Shown: positions 33,793 to 45,523 of the stretch, piece by piece | Layout of the letters: every line of letters begins with the position of its first letter | Numbering within the stretch: the first letter of the stretch is position 1 | From: Palaemon carinicauda | Lineage: Eukaryota; Arthropoda; Malacostraca; Decapoda; Palaemonidae | Assembly (NCBI RefSeq): GCF_036898095.1 | Contig: NC_090726.1 | Location: forward strand, 36,182,603 to 36,246,602 | Direction: 5' to 3' | DNA length: 64,000 bases | Notes under the pieces: model-generated | Database searches by the model: none | Told to the model about the DNA's origin: nothing | What the model saw: the letters and a program-made list of their open reading frames with translations, nothing else | Program-made: the position numbers and the translations under genes

Positions 33793-36490
33793 CTACGGCG
33801 GGGACCTTCGGATGGAATCTCTCGGACACAGCATCGCGACGCTTCAACACCGAGTTGGCCCACAGGGTGGTAACCTGGTGCGCCAAGAACTCGATGGAGC
33901 GGGTGCCCGAGAGCAAGAAGGTCTCTAGGGCCTTCCTATTGGTCTCCTTGGACAAGTCCTCAGATCGCAATAGGATGCCCAGAGATCCTAACCAGAAGTC
34001 CAGCCACGAAGTGGCCTGCATGGCACACTTAGCGACCTTCTCGTGGTTAAGGATCTCTGCCGCCGAGAACGACACCTGCCGGGCAGAGAGTTTCTCCAAG
34101 GGAACTCCCTTCGCCAGCTCCTCCACAGAGTGATGGAGCGGAAGAGCGAGGTTGTGCTCACCCAGGATCTCGAAATACCTCCTCTGCTGAAGGCGAGGAG
34201 GAGGGATGAGTTTGTTCCCGGCAGTGGAACGACTGGAGGAGGCAAGAAGTGCGAGCTGAGCATTGGCCCTAGCTCTGGCACTCTTCAGCCCCCGAGACCA
34301 GGGCAGAGCTGCACTGGTCTTAGGGGCCTTCCGAACGTCGAACACTTCATCCAGAATTGTGTCTTTGCCTTCACGGGGGGGGATGACTGGATCCGTAAGA
34401 CTGTTAAGTTGCCTTATCAGGCTTAGGACCTGCCAGAAGGCATGTTCGGACTCTTGCTGTTCTCCTCCCTGTGGGCTGGCAGCTAAGTCTCCTGCCCCAG
34501 GAATCTCTTCCTGGGGTGATACGTGGACATTCCCCTGGGTAGTCATGGGTTCCTGTCGAATCCTTGCAGAGGATTTAGGGATGGTCTTGGAATCCTTGGG
34601 CTCCCTCCTAGGAGGGATACAGGATCCCAACAACGAGGTTCGAGGGGCCCCTTCCTCACGAGACAATTCTCCTGCCTGAAGCGAAGTCTCCCCCCCTGGT
34701 GCCGGGGGGAAGACTACCGGTCCACTGGACTCACCTGAGGACGGAAAGGCCTCGTCCACGGGAGAAGGAGAGAGTACTCGTGCAGGAGAGGGGACCCTCG
34801 AGACCGACCTCTTGGGAACCAACTTCGCCCTGGGGGAAGTCACCACGAAGTCCACTCCTCTCTTTCTCTTCAGCGAAGGAGAGACAGCCGCTGGTTTGTT
34901 ACCCTGGCCGGCGAGTGCTGGTTTCATAACCCTCACTAACGCCCGTGCCAGCGGACCAAACCAAGTCTGCTGCTCAAAGGACACAGAGTCCGAAATCCTC
35001 GCTAAGGTGAAAGGGATCGGGCGATCCTTTGGAGTGGACACGACGGTACCTGCCTGAAAAGAAGGTGGGGAAGAATGCTGTAATGACCTGTCCTCGTCCT
35101 GCAATACCAACCTGTGCTTGGATGGAGGTGATCCCGAGTGCCGTCTAGGAGCACGCGTCCCTGCTGCTACCACCGGCTGTGGAATTCGCCACGAACTATG
35201 GTCGCGCGAGGGTGAACGGTCGCGCAAAGGCGAATGGTTGCGCGGGTGATCGCGCGGGCGTACAGGCGAGCGGTCGCGCGGGCGCGCAGGCGAGCGGTCG
35301 CGCGGGCGCGCAGGCGAGCGATCGCGCGGGCGCGCAGGCGAGCGATCACGCGGGCGCGCAGGCGAGTGGGCGTGAGGGTGGGCAGGTAAAGGAACACGTG
35401 TCCGAGGCGACGAACGCAAGCGATGGCGCGACGGCGAGGGATCGTGCTGCCGCGTAGGTGAAGAAGATCGCTGGCGATAATGATCACGTGATGGTAAGCG
35501 ATGGCGAGCGGCATGTGAAGGTGAATGATTGCGCGCAAGAGGGCGGTCGTTCAGGGTATTGCGATGAGGAGCAGCATGCGTAAGCGGGCGATCGTTCAGG
35601 GTTGTGCGATGGCGAGCAGCATGCGTAGGTGAATGATCGCGTGAAAGGGTGCGATGGTGATCAGCATCCGCAGGAAGGCGATCGTTCAGGGTTGTGCGAT
35701 GAGGAGCAGCATGCGTAAGCGGGCGATCGTGCAGGGTTGTGCGATGGCGAGCAGCATGCGCAGGTGAATGATCGCGTGAAAGGGTGCGATGGTGATCAGC
35801 ATCCGCAGGAGGGCGATCGTTCAGGGTATTGCGATGAGGAGCAGCATGCGAAAGCGGGCGATCGTGCAGGGTTGTGCGATGGCGAGCAGCATGCGTAAGC
35901 GGGCGATCGTGCAGGGTTGTGCGATGGTGATCAGCATCCGCAGGAGGGCGATCGTTCAGGGTATTGCGATGAGGAGCAGCATGCGTAAGCGGGCGATCAT
36001 GCAGGTTCGTGCGATGGCGGGCAGCATGTGAAGGTGATCGCTGGCGAACTGGTGATCCCTGGCGAGCTGGTGATCGCTGGCGAGCTGGTGATCGCTGGCG
36101 AGCTGGTGATCGCTGGCGAGCTGGTGATCGCTGGCGAGCAGAAGGTCGACGCGTGTCCTGTGAGAGGATAGGTTCACGAGCAGGAACGGGAAGATCGCTG
36201 GCGCGTTGGCGAACATGTGTTTCTGACACACGATGGTGAGCAGGGAGTTCAGCAGGAACTAAAGGGTGGTCAGAGACCGCAGGGCGATGGTCCTCAAATG
36301 AGCGCTGACGCTCGGAAGAGAGCTGACGAGCAGGAGAGCGCTGGCGAGGGGGGCGAACCTCAGGAGAGAGCCGACGAGCAGGTGAGCGTCGGCGAGCAGG
36401 AGAATCTTGGCGAGCAGGAGATCGTCGACGAGCAGGAGATCGCTGGCGAGCAGGAGAGCGCTTGTGCGCTGGCCCTGCTCGCGTAAGGGA
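33479..36490 (-). CDS. Element D gag main part
   Basis: Frame open from about 36490 (first ATG 36229) to 33479. N-terminal low-complexity Arg/Ser/His repeats: RQRSPA hexads (36140-36040), HDRPLTHAA/LNDRPPADADH units (36010-35540) and RPRDRSPA octads (35380-35230). A conserved helical segment follows (RSIEFLAHQVTTLWANSVLK) and a Gly/Arg-rich tail GKSSRGGKTSRGGGRGRK, resembling RNA-binding RGG boxes. The C-terminus overlaps RT. A shift separates it from the N-terminal cysteine-rich part. Confidence 0.72.
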   Translation of the reverse strand, partial: SLTRAGPAHKRSPARQRSPARRRSPARQDSPARRRSPARRLSPEVRPPRQRSPARQLSSERQRSFEDHRPAVSDHPLVPAELPAHHRVSETHVRQRASDLPVPAREPILSQDTRRPSARQRSPARQRSPARQRSPARQRSPARQGSPVRQRSPSHAARHRTNLHDRPLTHAAPHRNTLNDRPPADADHHRTTLHDRPLTHAARHRTTLHDRPLSHAAPHRNTLNDRPPADADHHRTLSRDHSPAHAARHRTTLHDRPLTHAAPHRTTLNDRLPADADHHRTLSRDHSPTHAARHRTTLNDRPLTHAAPHRNTLNDRPLARNHSPSHAARHRLPSRDHYRQRSSSPTRQHDPSPSRHRLRSSPRTRVPLPAHPHAHSPARPRDRSPARPRDRSPARPRDRSPARPRDRSPVRPRDHPRNHSPLRDRSPSRDHSSWRIPQPVVAAGTRAPRRHSGSPPSKHRLVLQDEDRSLQHSSPPSFQAGTVVSTPKDRPIPFTLARISDSVSFEQQTWFGPLARALVRVMKPALAGQGNKPAAVSPSLKRKRGVDFVVTSPRAKLVPKRSVSRVPSPARVLSPSPVDEAFPSSGESSGPVVFPPAPGGETSLQAGELSREEGAPRTSLLGSCIPPRREPKDSKTIPKSSARIRQEPMTTQGNVHVSPQEEIPGAGDLAASPQGGEQQESEHAFWQVLSLIRQLNSLTDPVIPPREGKDTILDEVFDVRKAPKTSAALPWSRGLKSARARANAQLALLASSSRSTAGNKLIPPPRLQQRRYFEILGEHNLALPLHHSVEELAKGVPLEKLSARQVSFSAAEILNHEKVAKCAMQATSWLDFWLGSLGILLRSEDLSKETNRKALETFLLSGTRSIEFLAHQVTTLWANSVLKRRDAVSERFHPKVPAVDVCRLRHASLLGESLFEPQDLERTAERWRKSSTDSLLHRALTTRPYKPPAPPQQQQQPRKAPKQAPAAKKVVSKPQPFPAKVKRGGKSSRGGKTSRGGGRGRKP
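35220..36145. repeat. Nested minisatellites in element D gag
   Basis: Three adjacent in-frame tandem arrays: ~24-bp GCGGGCGCGCAGGCGAGCG units (35250-35370), long units of mixed ~45/~120 bp built on GGCGATCGTnCAGGGTTnTGCG (35540-36010), and 18-bp CTGGTGATCGCTGGCGAG units (36040-36140). Confidence 0.88.
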
Positions 36491-36498
36491 AGAATCCC

Positions 36499-37350
36499 TT
36501 AGCCCCGAAGGGACCGTTGCCCGTCGGGTGACGAGTTCTCCAGAAGGCGAAGATCCGGCAGGAGATGGAGATCGTCGGGACCATCGGTCCTCCGAAGGGG
36601 AGTCTCCTTCAAAACACTTCCCTCAGAAGGAAGCTGGGCAGCAGTCGAGACCGAAGGACTCACTTCCCCCTTCGAAGGATGCACGGAAGGAGGAGGAGAG
36701 CCTAGAGCACCATCACCAGCAACAGCACCTGCGTCGGAAGGCCCAGCCACGTCGGAGGCCTCTGTCACCACGACGTCGACAATAGACAGAGGGTCTACCT
36801 CCGCTACCACCGGCGACTGTTTAACAGCGGCCCCCAACGAGACAAGGTCAATAAGAGCGACCCTGGAGGGCAAGCCCTTAAGCCCCAGGGACGACCAAAT
36901 CTGCAACAGATCATCACTGGATAAAGTATTATTATCAATAACCTCCCCCGGAGGAGGAGGGGGAACCGCCTCGCTATGGGAGGCGACGCCCTCTCCCCCC
37001 ACCGAAGGTAGGGAAACAGAACAAGGGCCTGCGCTCCCACTCGGACGACTCTCCTTAGGAGGCGGACGAGGGGGAGCTTCGGAGGAGGTTTGGGCGGCGG
37101 AAGAAGAGTCCCGAGAACCTTCCTCCTTCAAGGCTAACCCCGGAGGAGAACGGTCTCTCTTGGACTTCTTCTTACGCCGACGGCCAAACCTCTCCCACTG
37201 GGAGGCAGACCACTCCCTACACTCACGGCACATGTTATCCTGGTCGCACCGTCGGCCCCGACATTGAGGGCAGAGGGTGTGAGGATCCGTACTCACGTCC
37301 GACATGAAAGTCCCACAAGGACGGCCGGCAACTCCTGGGCATGTCCGCAT
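36499..37350 (-). pseudogene. Element D gag N-terminal part (before frameshift)
   Basis: Starts MRTCPGVAGRPCGTFMSDV; ATG at 37350 is preferred because element C begins the same way. Cysteine-rich domain DPHTLCPQCRGRRC and CRECREWSASQWERF, then a basic patch (RRRKKKSKRDRS) and a Pro/Ser-rich stretch with LSSDDLLQIWSSLGLKGL. The frame stops at 36499; the remaining gag continues in another frame, so one shift lies within about 36500-36560. Confidence 0.75.
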
Positions 37351-37890
37351 ATTAAATAAAAGAAAATAACTGAAGGTCAACTTCCAACCAATCACACAAG
37401 CTGTAAAAAAAAAAAAAAAGAAGAAAATTAAAGGCTGTCAGCGAAGGCGATGAACAGACACGTCTGATCACCGCCGAGCCAAAAGTGAAGTGAAGCAAGT
37501 CACCGGTGTGTGGAGGGGGGAGGGGTAGCAAGCTACCCTTCCCCACCCCCCGCTAACTAGCGCGGGGGTAATTAACCCTCGTTAAAAACTATTGGCTCGT
37601 CATTTCAGCTGCGCTAAAAGTAAACCCTTTGTAAATAGCGTGGTTTGTATTTCGGTTACGGAACAATTGTATTTTTCCTAGTATACAAACCTGGAGCTAT
37701 TTATAGGGTATACTTTTGGCCCAGCTGAAAGACGAGCCATGATAATTTCAGTGAGGGATAACTACCCCATCCGCTAGTTAGCGGGTGGGGGGTGGGGTAG
37801 TCTGGCTACCCCGCTCACTCACACCTCTCGGCTGAGTAACCACTTTGCTTTATGGCAGGACTTCTTGGGGGACAGGGTGGCGGGCCAATT

Positions 37891-37995
37891 TGTATAAATA
37901 GCTCCAGGTTTGTATACTAGAAAAAATACAAATTACTTACAAATTTGTTATTTGTTCCGACATAGATACAAACCCTCCGTTATTTATAGGGTGAC
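37891..37995. repeat. Element E internal complementary region
   Basis: Holds complements of both outer ends; the left-end part reads through the site where D inserted, giving the uninterrupted sequence AAGTAATTTGTATTTTT on the opposite strand. Confidence 0.85.
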
Positions 37996-38639
37996 CTACT
38001 CCTAGGAGGGAGGAAGTCCACACCAACTGGCCTTGGTCATGACCCGGGGTCCTCTCTATTTCGATCTGTGATCGATAGTAGAAGGGACCCTTCCCTCGCT
38101 AAAATCAAGTACCGATATGAGGTAATGCACTGATAGCGGCCTGCAGAACCTTGCGTGTGAGTGGAACTAACAGTGTGACTTGTCTTTAACATAGGAACTC
38201 GAGTACAAAACCTATTGTTCTTAAAGACTTACCCAATACCCTCCCCTAAAAGGTATTGGGGACGTAACAAAGTATTCTTCTATACTTAGGAGGCATAGGG
38301 GAAATGGGTCTTACCTGCAGCGAGGTGAGGTCAGCTATGCTGAGGCTTGCGGAGCTGTTTTCCCCAGAGGGGAGAAGGTGAAAGGAAGAAAGGAGCCAGG
38401 CATTCTTACTCATTCACCCCAGACTAATCCAGGTAGCCTCAGCCCTCAATCCTCTGCTACTTGTCCATCAAGGAGCCTGAGGTGTTTAGACCATTTGCTG
38501 TGCAACCACCACAGGACCAATGGAAAAGGTCTCATGTTCTTGTGGGTTACGTCTTTGCAGGTAGTGGGCCGTGAAGGTCGATTGATGCTTCCACATGGCC
38601 ACTTAAAGTATCTGCACCACAGAGTAGTTTCTTGAACGC

Positions 38640-39154
38640 CAGTGACATTACCAGCTCTGGGTCTTAGGATGGAGGAGAGTCTAGATTGAGAGTAACCTTA
38701 ATTGCCTTACGATCCCAGAGGGGAAGGAAATCGAGGTCCTCCTCTTGACCTTCTCCGACACATGGGGGCGAGCTGGTATCGTTCTTTTAAGGTAACCCCA
38801 CAGACTCCTCGCTGAGTAAAACCCCAGTTGATGGGTTTTCGGTTACCTAACGGAGATTCTTTATTCAAAATGGGCTGCACCTAGGATACAGCACACTCGG
38901 ATTTGAGTCTTGGCAATCCACTGAGGGACGCCGCTGAGGATTACTTCTCCCCGTCTCCTAGGGTAGGAGACATCAGAGGTTGAATCACACAACACACTAA
39001 CTCTCTTGGTCAAAAGCCCAAGTGAGTAGAAAGGCTGTCTTCCGTGTAAGGAAGCGATCTGCTGCTGGGCATGAGGTTCGTAGTGAGGGGCCTTCAGAGA
39101 CTGAAGGACCCGAACCGCGTTCCCAGGAGGAGGTTGAGATCCGACGGGGGACAA
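38640..39154 (-). pseudogene. Element E tyrosine recombinase remnant
   Basis: Short similarity to C and D: PPPGNAVRVLQSLKAPHYEP, LTKRVSVLCDSTSDVSYPRR and IAKTQ. Frame heavily broken; catalytic His and Tyr parts not recognisable. Confidence 0.6.
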
Positions 39155-39199
39155 GTTAGTTTTCAGAAAAACTCTGGATCGCGGAAACCAAGAGATTCG

Positions 39200-40010
39200 G
39201 ATGAGAACCTAGGGGTTCAGACTCTATTTGTGAATTCCTTTCTCACGACATTAAGGGATGTTGTGCCGAGAACCCGCAGGAACTCTGTTGCTGATTCCTG
39301 ATGGAATTTTCAGGAATCGTGTCATGTGACTAGGACCCAAAGGAACTGTGTCATAGTTACCTGTAGAGATTCATAAACCCTTAGGCAGCAGGCATCCCTC
39401 TGTCATCAGAGTAAAACTCTTGATGACGATGGGCGCGCACAAACAATTCACGGGACGAGAGTTCGAAAACTCTGTCATGAGAGTAAAATTCTTGTGCACT
39501 TGTGAAAACTTCGCACAACGAGAGTTCGAAAAACTCTGTCATAATTGTTCCTCGCGCACTTCAACTGATTGCGTGCGCCTAGTTGTTTGTGCGCGTCAAT
39601 TTGGTCCTGCGAGCCACATCGGTCGCGAACGCCAAATTGGACGCGCGCGGCACATCGGCCGTGGGCGCCAAATTGGTCGTGCGCACCAAATTGCGCGCGA
39701 GAGCTCTCAGTGTGGCGAGAGTACTCACTACTACGTTCACCCGAAGGTTCACGATAGCCTGTGTTGTGTGAGCACGAACGGTCAACACAACGAGAGCCCA
39801 CAAACTCTGTCATATAGGTATGGCTATGATCACGAGAACCCAAAAGTTCAGCGTGAACTGCATTGTGAGACCCCGAAGGGTCAGCACAAACAAGAAACGC
39901 AAGTTTCTTTATCACGAGACCCCGAAGGATCAGCGTGATTAAGGGCACGAGAGACCATAAACTCCCTTCCGAAACTTAGGGGAAGAAATCTCTGTGCAAA
40001 AGAAAAATGT
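39200..40010 (-). pseudogene. Element E gag repeat remnant
   Basis: Contains the same PSGSR/HNAVHAEL-type repeats as element C gag (27200-27700) and alternating Ala/Arg/Gln-rich units around 39580-39710. Not translatable as a whole. Confidence 0.65.
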
Positions 40011-40926
40011 AATAGAGAGCCTGCTGTGAGGGGGTGTCCAAAAAGACCCCTTTGGTAAGACAATGTGAGAGAGGGGTCTGAACTAGAGTTAGCTTGAAAG
40101 AGAAGCCCAAATACTAACTCAAAAGTTTTCCTGAACTCTTACTTCCTGATCCTCGTCTCACCTAGTGGATCAGTGGGATCTGACCAATTACATCTAATTT
40201 CATCCTCCCTGTCCTCTTCTAACTGAGACCCATAATCCAGACCTTCCTCTGCCTCCTAGTTAAGGAATGATGACTAACAATCTTAGGTCTAACACTAGGT
40301 CCTAACCCCCTCAAATGTGACCCTAGTGTTCTCAGGCATTGTTACGAAACCCTTAGAGATTCATTAGGTAAACTACCGTCAGGTACACCCACAGACCTGT
40401 CCCCCAGGCCTACGCCATGTCGGGATATCAGTCGTACAATCACCTGAGGTACCATCGACAGGTACCTGATGAGAAGCTGAAAATTAATCAACAAGGTTAC
40501 TGATCATTTGATTAAATGCTAGTGCCAACTTTTCAGTCAATTTATTAAATTTTACAGTTACTATATACTTGTCCAGGTTTTGTTGTAAAACTTCCTACTC
40601 ATGTTCCCGAGAAGACTCTAAAGATCTAAAGAAGTAAATCTAGACTCAATAATAGTTGAGTCACCAGGAAAACCAGCCGGTTGGGGGAGAGAGGTGCAAG
40701 TTGGGATGAGAATCCTCCTTAGCCAAGGAGGAAGAACTGGACCTGGAACAAAGTTCTAAAAAAACCCCATACCCATAAACTTTTTCTTTTCATTGAAAGC
40801 TCTCTTTCATTGTAACAATTTTTGATGCTTAACATACGCAGTCATTTTACTAACGGGCAATGTACAATGTAATTCACAGCAGGAAGAAAGATTACAGACC
40901 TTACCTCTGCAGCTGGAACAGCTCTT

Positions 40927-40942
40927 ATAGGGGTCATATATA

Positions 40943-41002
<60 letters not shown>
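40927..41002. repeat. (CT)n microsatellite
   Basis: About 35 uninterrupted CT units. Confidence 0.97.
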
Positions 41003-41008
<6 letters not shown>

Positions 41009-41815
41009 GATTTTTAATTCCCCGTTAAATCTTCATATTTCTTTAGACATTATTAAAAATTCTTTGTATCATTACTTGATGATTCGATAATGGGAATACA
41101 GAAATAAGATTACTCAGTAATACACCGAAAGGAAATAATTTGGTTTGCCAGAACTTTACGCCATACATATGACATCATAGGACATGTGACGTGAACTCGA
41201 CAAAGAATGACACGAGAAATACTGTATGGAAAACCCTTTTATTTTGTCTTGCAAGAAATGAAAGAAAATGCTAACTTACCAAGCAAAAGTATTTAATAAT
41301 TATATTGCAAAAGAAAATATTTGTCCTATTAGTGTACTTTCTTTATATAAATATCGTACACATAACAACAGATATAGACACAAAATACTTTGTATCGTTA
41401 CTTGATATTTCAATAATGGGAATACTAACACCAATCGTTAGCCAACTGGAAGGAAATCTCTATCTCCCACTCGCTCTCCGCCGGTAAGATGACATCACTA
41501 GACATATACGAACTCCAAAGATATTAAAGCTTAACGTATTTCAAATTGAAAATGGATACTGTATATTATCAATAAAAGAAAATACTAACTTACCAAGATA
41601 AATCACTTCATTTCTATACAAGAAAATTGTTATGTCCAAGGTAAAGTTTTCCTATTAGTGTACTATTTCCGACATACTTGTCATAAGTGAAAAAATTGTT
41701 GTGAAATTGAACAGTCATTGAATGTCGGAGGGAACACTGGCTAGAATACTTGAATGTTGCGGGAGAAAAGGGTATCTCGTCTCCCAATGGAAGAAGGTGG
41801 GGGAGGGGCTATGTA

Positions 41816-42532
<717 letters not shown>

Positions 42533-42659
42533 TACAGTACAACCGAATGAACAGGAGTAATCTTATTATTTGTTACTTGTGAATAGTCTTCAAGGCTCAA
42601 CTCCGCTTCTAGTGTAGCGCTCCATAGGGCATCACTTGTACATAATTCAGTTAACATCT

Positions 42660-42870
42660 ATATTCTTGTCTGATGCACTTTTACCTCAAGTCGTAGCATA
42701 CAGTGAATAAGTGGGATTTTAATTTCTTCTTAACACTGCTGAGTTTCACTGTTCTTGAGATTTTCAGGCAGCTTATTATTGATTCTTGGTGCACACGATG
42801 CAAACACTCCAAAACCGACATTCAAATTACATCTCGGCACATACAATCTATGATGATCTACGCTAGTACC
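42660..42870 (-). pseudogene. LINE C-terminal remnant
   Basis: Minus-strand RCNLNVGFGVFASCAPRINN and KLPENLKNSE resemble the usual F-x-x-x-A-P-R-x-x-N-x-L-P-x-x-L end of many LINE ORF2 proteins. It lies back to back with the dispersed tail repeat that starts at about 42865 on the plus strand. Confidence 0.5.
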
Positions 42871-43155
42871 ATGGTCTTTCACTGTCTTGGGGTAGAGTTC
42901 TCTTGCTTGAGGGTACACTCGGGCACACTATTCTATCTTATTTCTCTTCTGTTTTTTTTTTATAGTTTACATATGAAATATTCATTTTAATGTTGTTACT
43001 GTTCTTAAAATATTTTATATAAATTATTAATTACTTTTCTTGTAGTCTCCTTATTTCCATTCCTCACTGGGCTATTTTCCCTGTTGGAGCCCTCGGGCTT
43101 ATAGCATTCTGCTTTTCCAACTAGGGTTGCAGCTTAGCAAGTAATAATAATAAAT
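42865..43155 (+). repeat. Dispersed repeat, truncated copy 2
   Basis: From ACCATGGTCTTTCACTGTC to CAACTAGGGTTGCAGCTTAG and a short TAA run; lacks the 5' ~300 bp of fuller copies. Confidence 0.75.
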
Positions 43156-43615
43156 ATGTCTCAAAATCATAAGTGTCAATGTGAAAGCCTTTTAATAATT
43201 CATTTATGAAATCTAGAAAGAAAATGGAAGCGTGGCTAATGCACAGAAGGATTAAAAATGTTAATAAGCAACAAGTCACGTACACAAGAACGAACAGGAG
43301 AAAATGCGCAGTTTAATACAACTAAACAGGAGCAAATGCGTGCAGATCAGAGAATGCCAACAAACAAATGAAAAATATCTCGGGAACATAAGATGCAGTT
43401 AATTTGGGTAATTTTCCATGGATTCATAAGTTCCCAGAGAATAATGTATATAGAAGAAAAGGTGGTATTATTGTACTGTATTACAGGGCAATGTAACCTA
43501 GGGAAAAAACTACTTATAACTATAGAAAAAAATTCCGCTACCTTTGAAAATGACACTTGTTCCAGTCGCAAATGAATAGTTTCAAAAATACATATATCTA
43601 TATCCAACGATAATG

Positions 43616-45523
43616 GGGGCCTCCCAGTGAGAACCCGGGGTTTTTGGGTGGGGAAAACATATTGGGGAAACGGTAGAGGCTATAATGGTAAAACAAGCCT
43701 TTTCTTCTCTACACATTACCTTCTTGGATAAACTGATGAAAAAATACAGTAATATTTATCTTTGCAATCTAACAGCAATGTTAGCGTAACATGCTAACAT
43801 TAGCAGTATTTTTCATTTATTTTTTGTCATTCTACGGTCCGGTTGTAGTTGCTCTCGTTCGTTCGTTTGTACATAGCAGGTTTCGACCTTCTGCGCATAA
43901 CCTCCTCCCCCCTGCACACGACTCCACTTCCACCAATAGGATTTCTTCTTCTCTACCCGCCAAATTTAAATATTCGACTTCACCCGCTTTATTCAAGTAC
44001 AGTACAGTATATGACTTGATCCAGTACAACTATACCATTCCTTCTATGTAATACACTCGTATACATATCACGCTTGACCCCAGTATTACTCGTTTTAATA
44101 TCCAATACCTTATAAAATCCCCCCATTTTATACTGTATTCCCATTAAATATTATTTATCATACATTCCATTATATCTTGCTATATTACTTTTATACATTT
44201 TGTTATTACCTTGTCACGCCCCTATTTCACATAAATACTTGCTCTGTACATGTTTCCCATTCTAGTTCATTCATGTTTACTCTCTAGACTCCGTTGTTTT
44301 TCCGTTAACCAATCACGAACCCATACGTATGGAAAGTTTGCACAGGGAGTGGAGGTTAATATTTCCCTACCCACTTCCTTTATCTCTTCAAGTGGTCTCT
44401 TCATACCCCTTCCAACAAATTCTTTTCCGTGGAAACCTTTGTCCTAGTCAGGTCTTTGTTATTTCAAGTGAATTTTTTTTCTTATTTTGCGATGGAGGAA
44501 GTTATAGAAACTTGTAACGGCTGCAGTATTCCATACTTAAAAGCAATTGCTAAATTTCATGGCGATTTTTTGGATACATAATCCAATGTTGATAATTTCC
44601 TTAAATCACATAATGTAATACCTCAACGTTTAAAGTGCCCTAAGTCCTCGTACCAGGCATAGGAGTTAAGACGTCACAGTCTCAACAACCCTGTGACCCA
44701 CAAGTTTTGACATCTAGGTCATGAAAGTAAGTAATTAATTTCTTTAATTTTAATGTTTTTGGAGTGCACAGCTCAACATTACCACTTGCCAGTACAAGTT
44801 TAGACCTAGGAAGGGGGTCCAGGGCTTGTCCCCGGCTAGGGGTTGTGACCTGGGAAGGGGGTCCAGGGCTTGTCCCCGGCTAGGGGTTGTGACCTGGGAA
44901 GGGGGTCCAGGGGCTTGCCCCCGGCTAAGGGTTATGACCTGAGAACTTCAAGGTTAGGTTAGGTGGGTTTGTTAGGTTCTGTACCCTTTTGTACCTTTAT
45001 ATATATTGTGCAAACTAATATTATCGTAGCACTGCTAACGTTAGCAATGGTATCGTAACGTTGGTAACGTTGCATAACATTGCTAATGTTGGCATTGTGC
45101 AGTACATACGGTCTTGATGAGTGAAGTGACACGGAATTTGAACAAGTTATTATATTTAAAACATTTTAACAGAAAATATATAACAAGAGACATTACATTT
45201 AAACATTTTAACAGAAAATATATGTTTTACTGTAGAAAATAAAGTGAGTCAACCGGTTTTCCCCTTCATTTCTGTCGTAATGACAGCAACCAGTTCAGCT
45301 ACTTAAAGTTAGTCGAACTGGTTGTTCAGTTTGTTTGCGGTTGAAATGACGGACAAATTCGGTCAAATCACGTTATTTACTCCAGAAAAACATATATTTT
45401 CTGTTCGGAGTGAGAATCTGTTATACAGTAAAACTTTACCGAAAAGGTTAGTTTTACCATTATTTATTTATCCCCCAGTATATTTTCCTCAACCTTAAAC
45501 CCTGGTTCCCACTGGGTGGCCCC
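43616..45523. mobile_element. 1.9-kb element with diverged ~85-bp TIRs
   Basis: Left end GGGGCCTCCCAGTGAGAACC and, reverse-complemented, right end GGGGCCACCCAGTGGGAACC, with similarity continuing for ~85 bp to AATGGTAAAAC (43688 / 45450 region), roughly three quarters identical by eye. Inside: a 44-bp tandem repeat, GCTAACGTTAGC-type palindromes and no coding sequence. I cannot place it in a superfamily; target duplication is not clear. Confidence 0.65.
44803..44942. repeat. 44-bp tandem repeat, three copies
   Basis: Units start GACCTAGGAAGGGGGTCCAG (44803), GACCTGGGAAGG (44847) and again at 44891; a short TTAGGTTAGG stretch follows at 44953. Confidence 0.92.

Larger units (their letters stand above)
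29709..37666 (-). mobile_element. DIRS1-like retrotransposon D, nearly intact
   Basis: 7958-bp element, best preserved of the second family. Starts ATGACAAATTC and ends CGGAACAA. Inverted terminal repeats about 29709-29925 and 37486-37666; internal complementary region 29960-30064. RT/RNase H/methyltransferase and recombinase frames are open; gag has one frameshift. It is inserted within the left terminal repeat of element E, without target-site duplication. Sense orientation to MRPS30, intron 1. Confidence 0.93.
37667..40700 (-). mobile_element. DIRS1-like retrotransposon E, deleted and truncated
   Basis: Resumes E at TTGTATTTTTCCTAG immediately after D. Internal complementary region at 37891-37995. 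Recombinase remnants follow (38640-39154), then near 39160 the sequence jumps to gag-type repeats (39200-39960), so RT, RNase H and methyltransferase are gone. No right terminal repeat was found; the right limit is a guess between 40100 and 40800. Non-autonomous. Confidence 0.75.

Noticed and set aside
35179..36239. Plus-strand Ala/Gly/Arg- and Met/Arg-rich open frames
   Set aside because: Antisense translations of the element D gag minisatellites.
44949..44968. Telomere-like TTAGGTTAGG
   Set aside because: Only two units; arthropod telomeres are TTAGG arrays but this is too short to mean anything.
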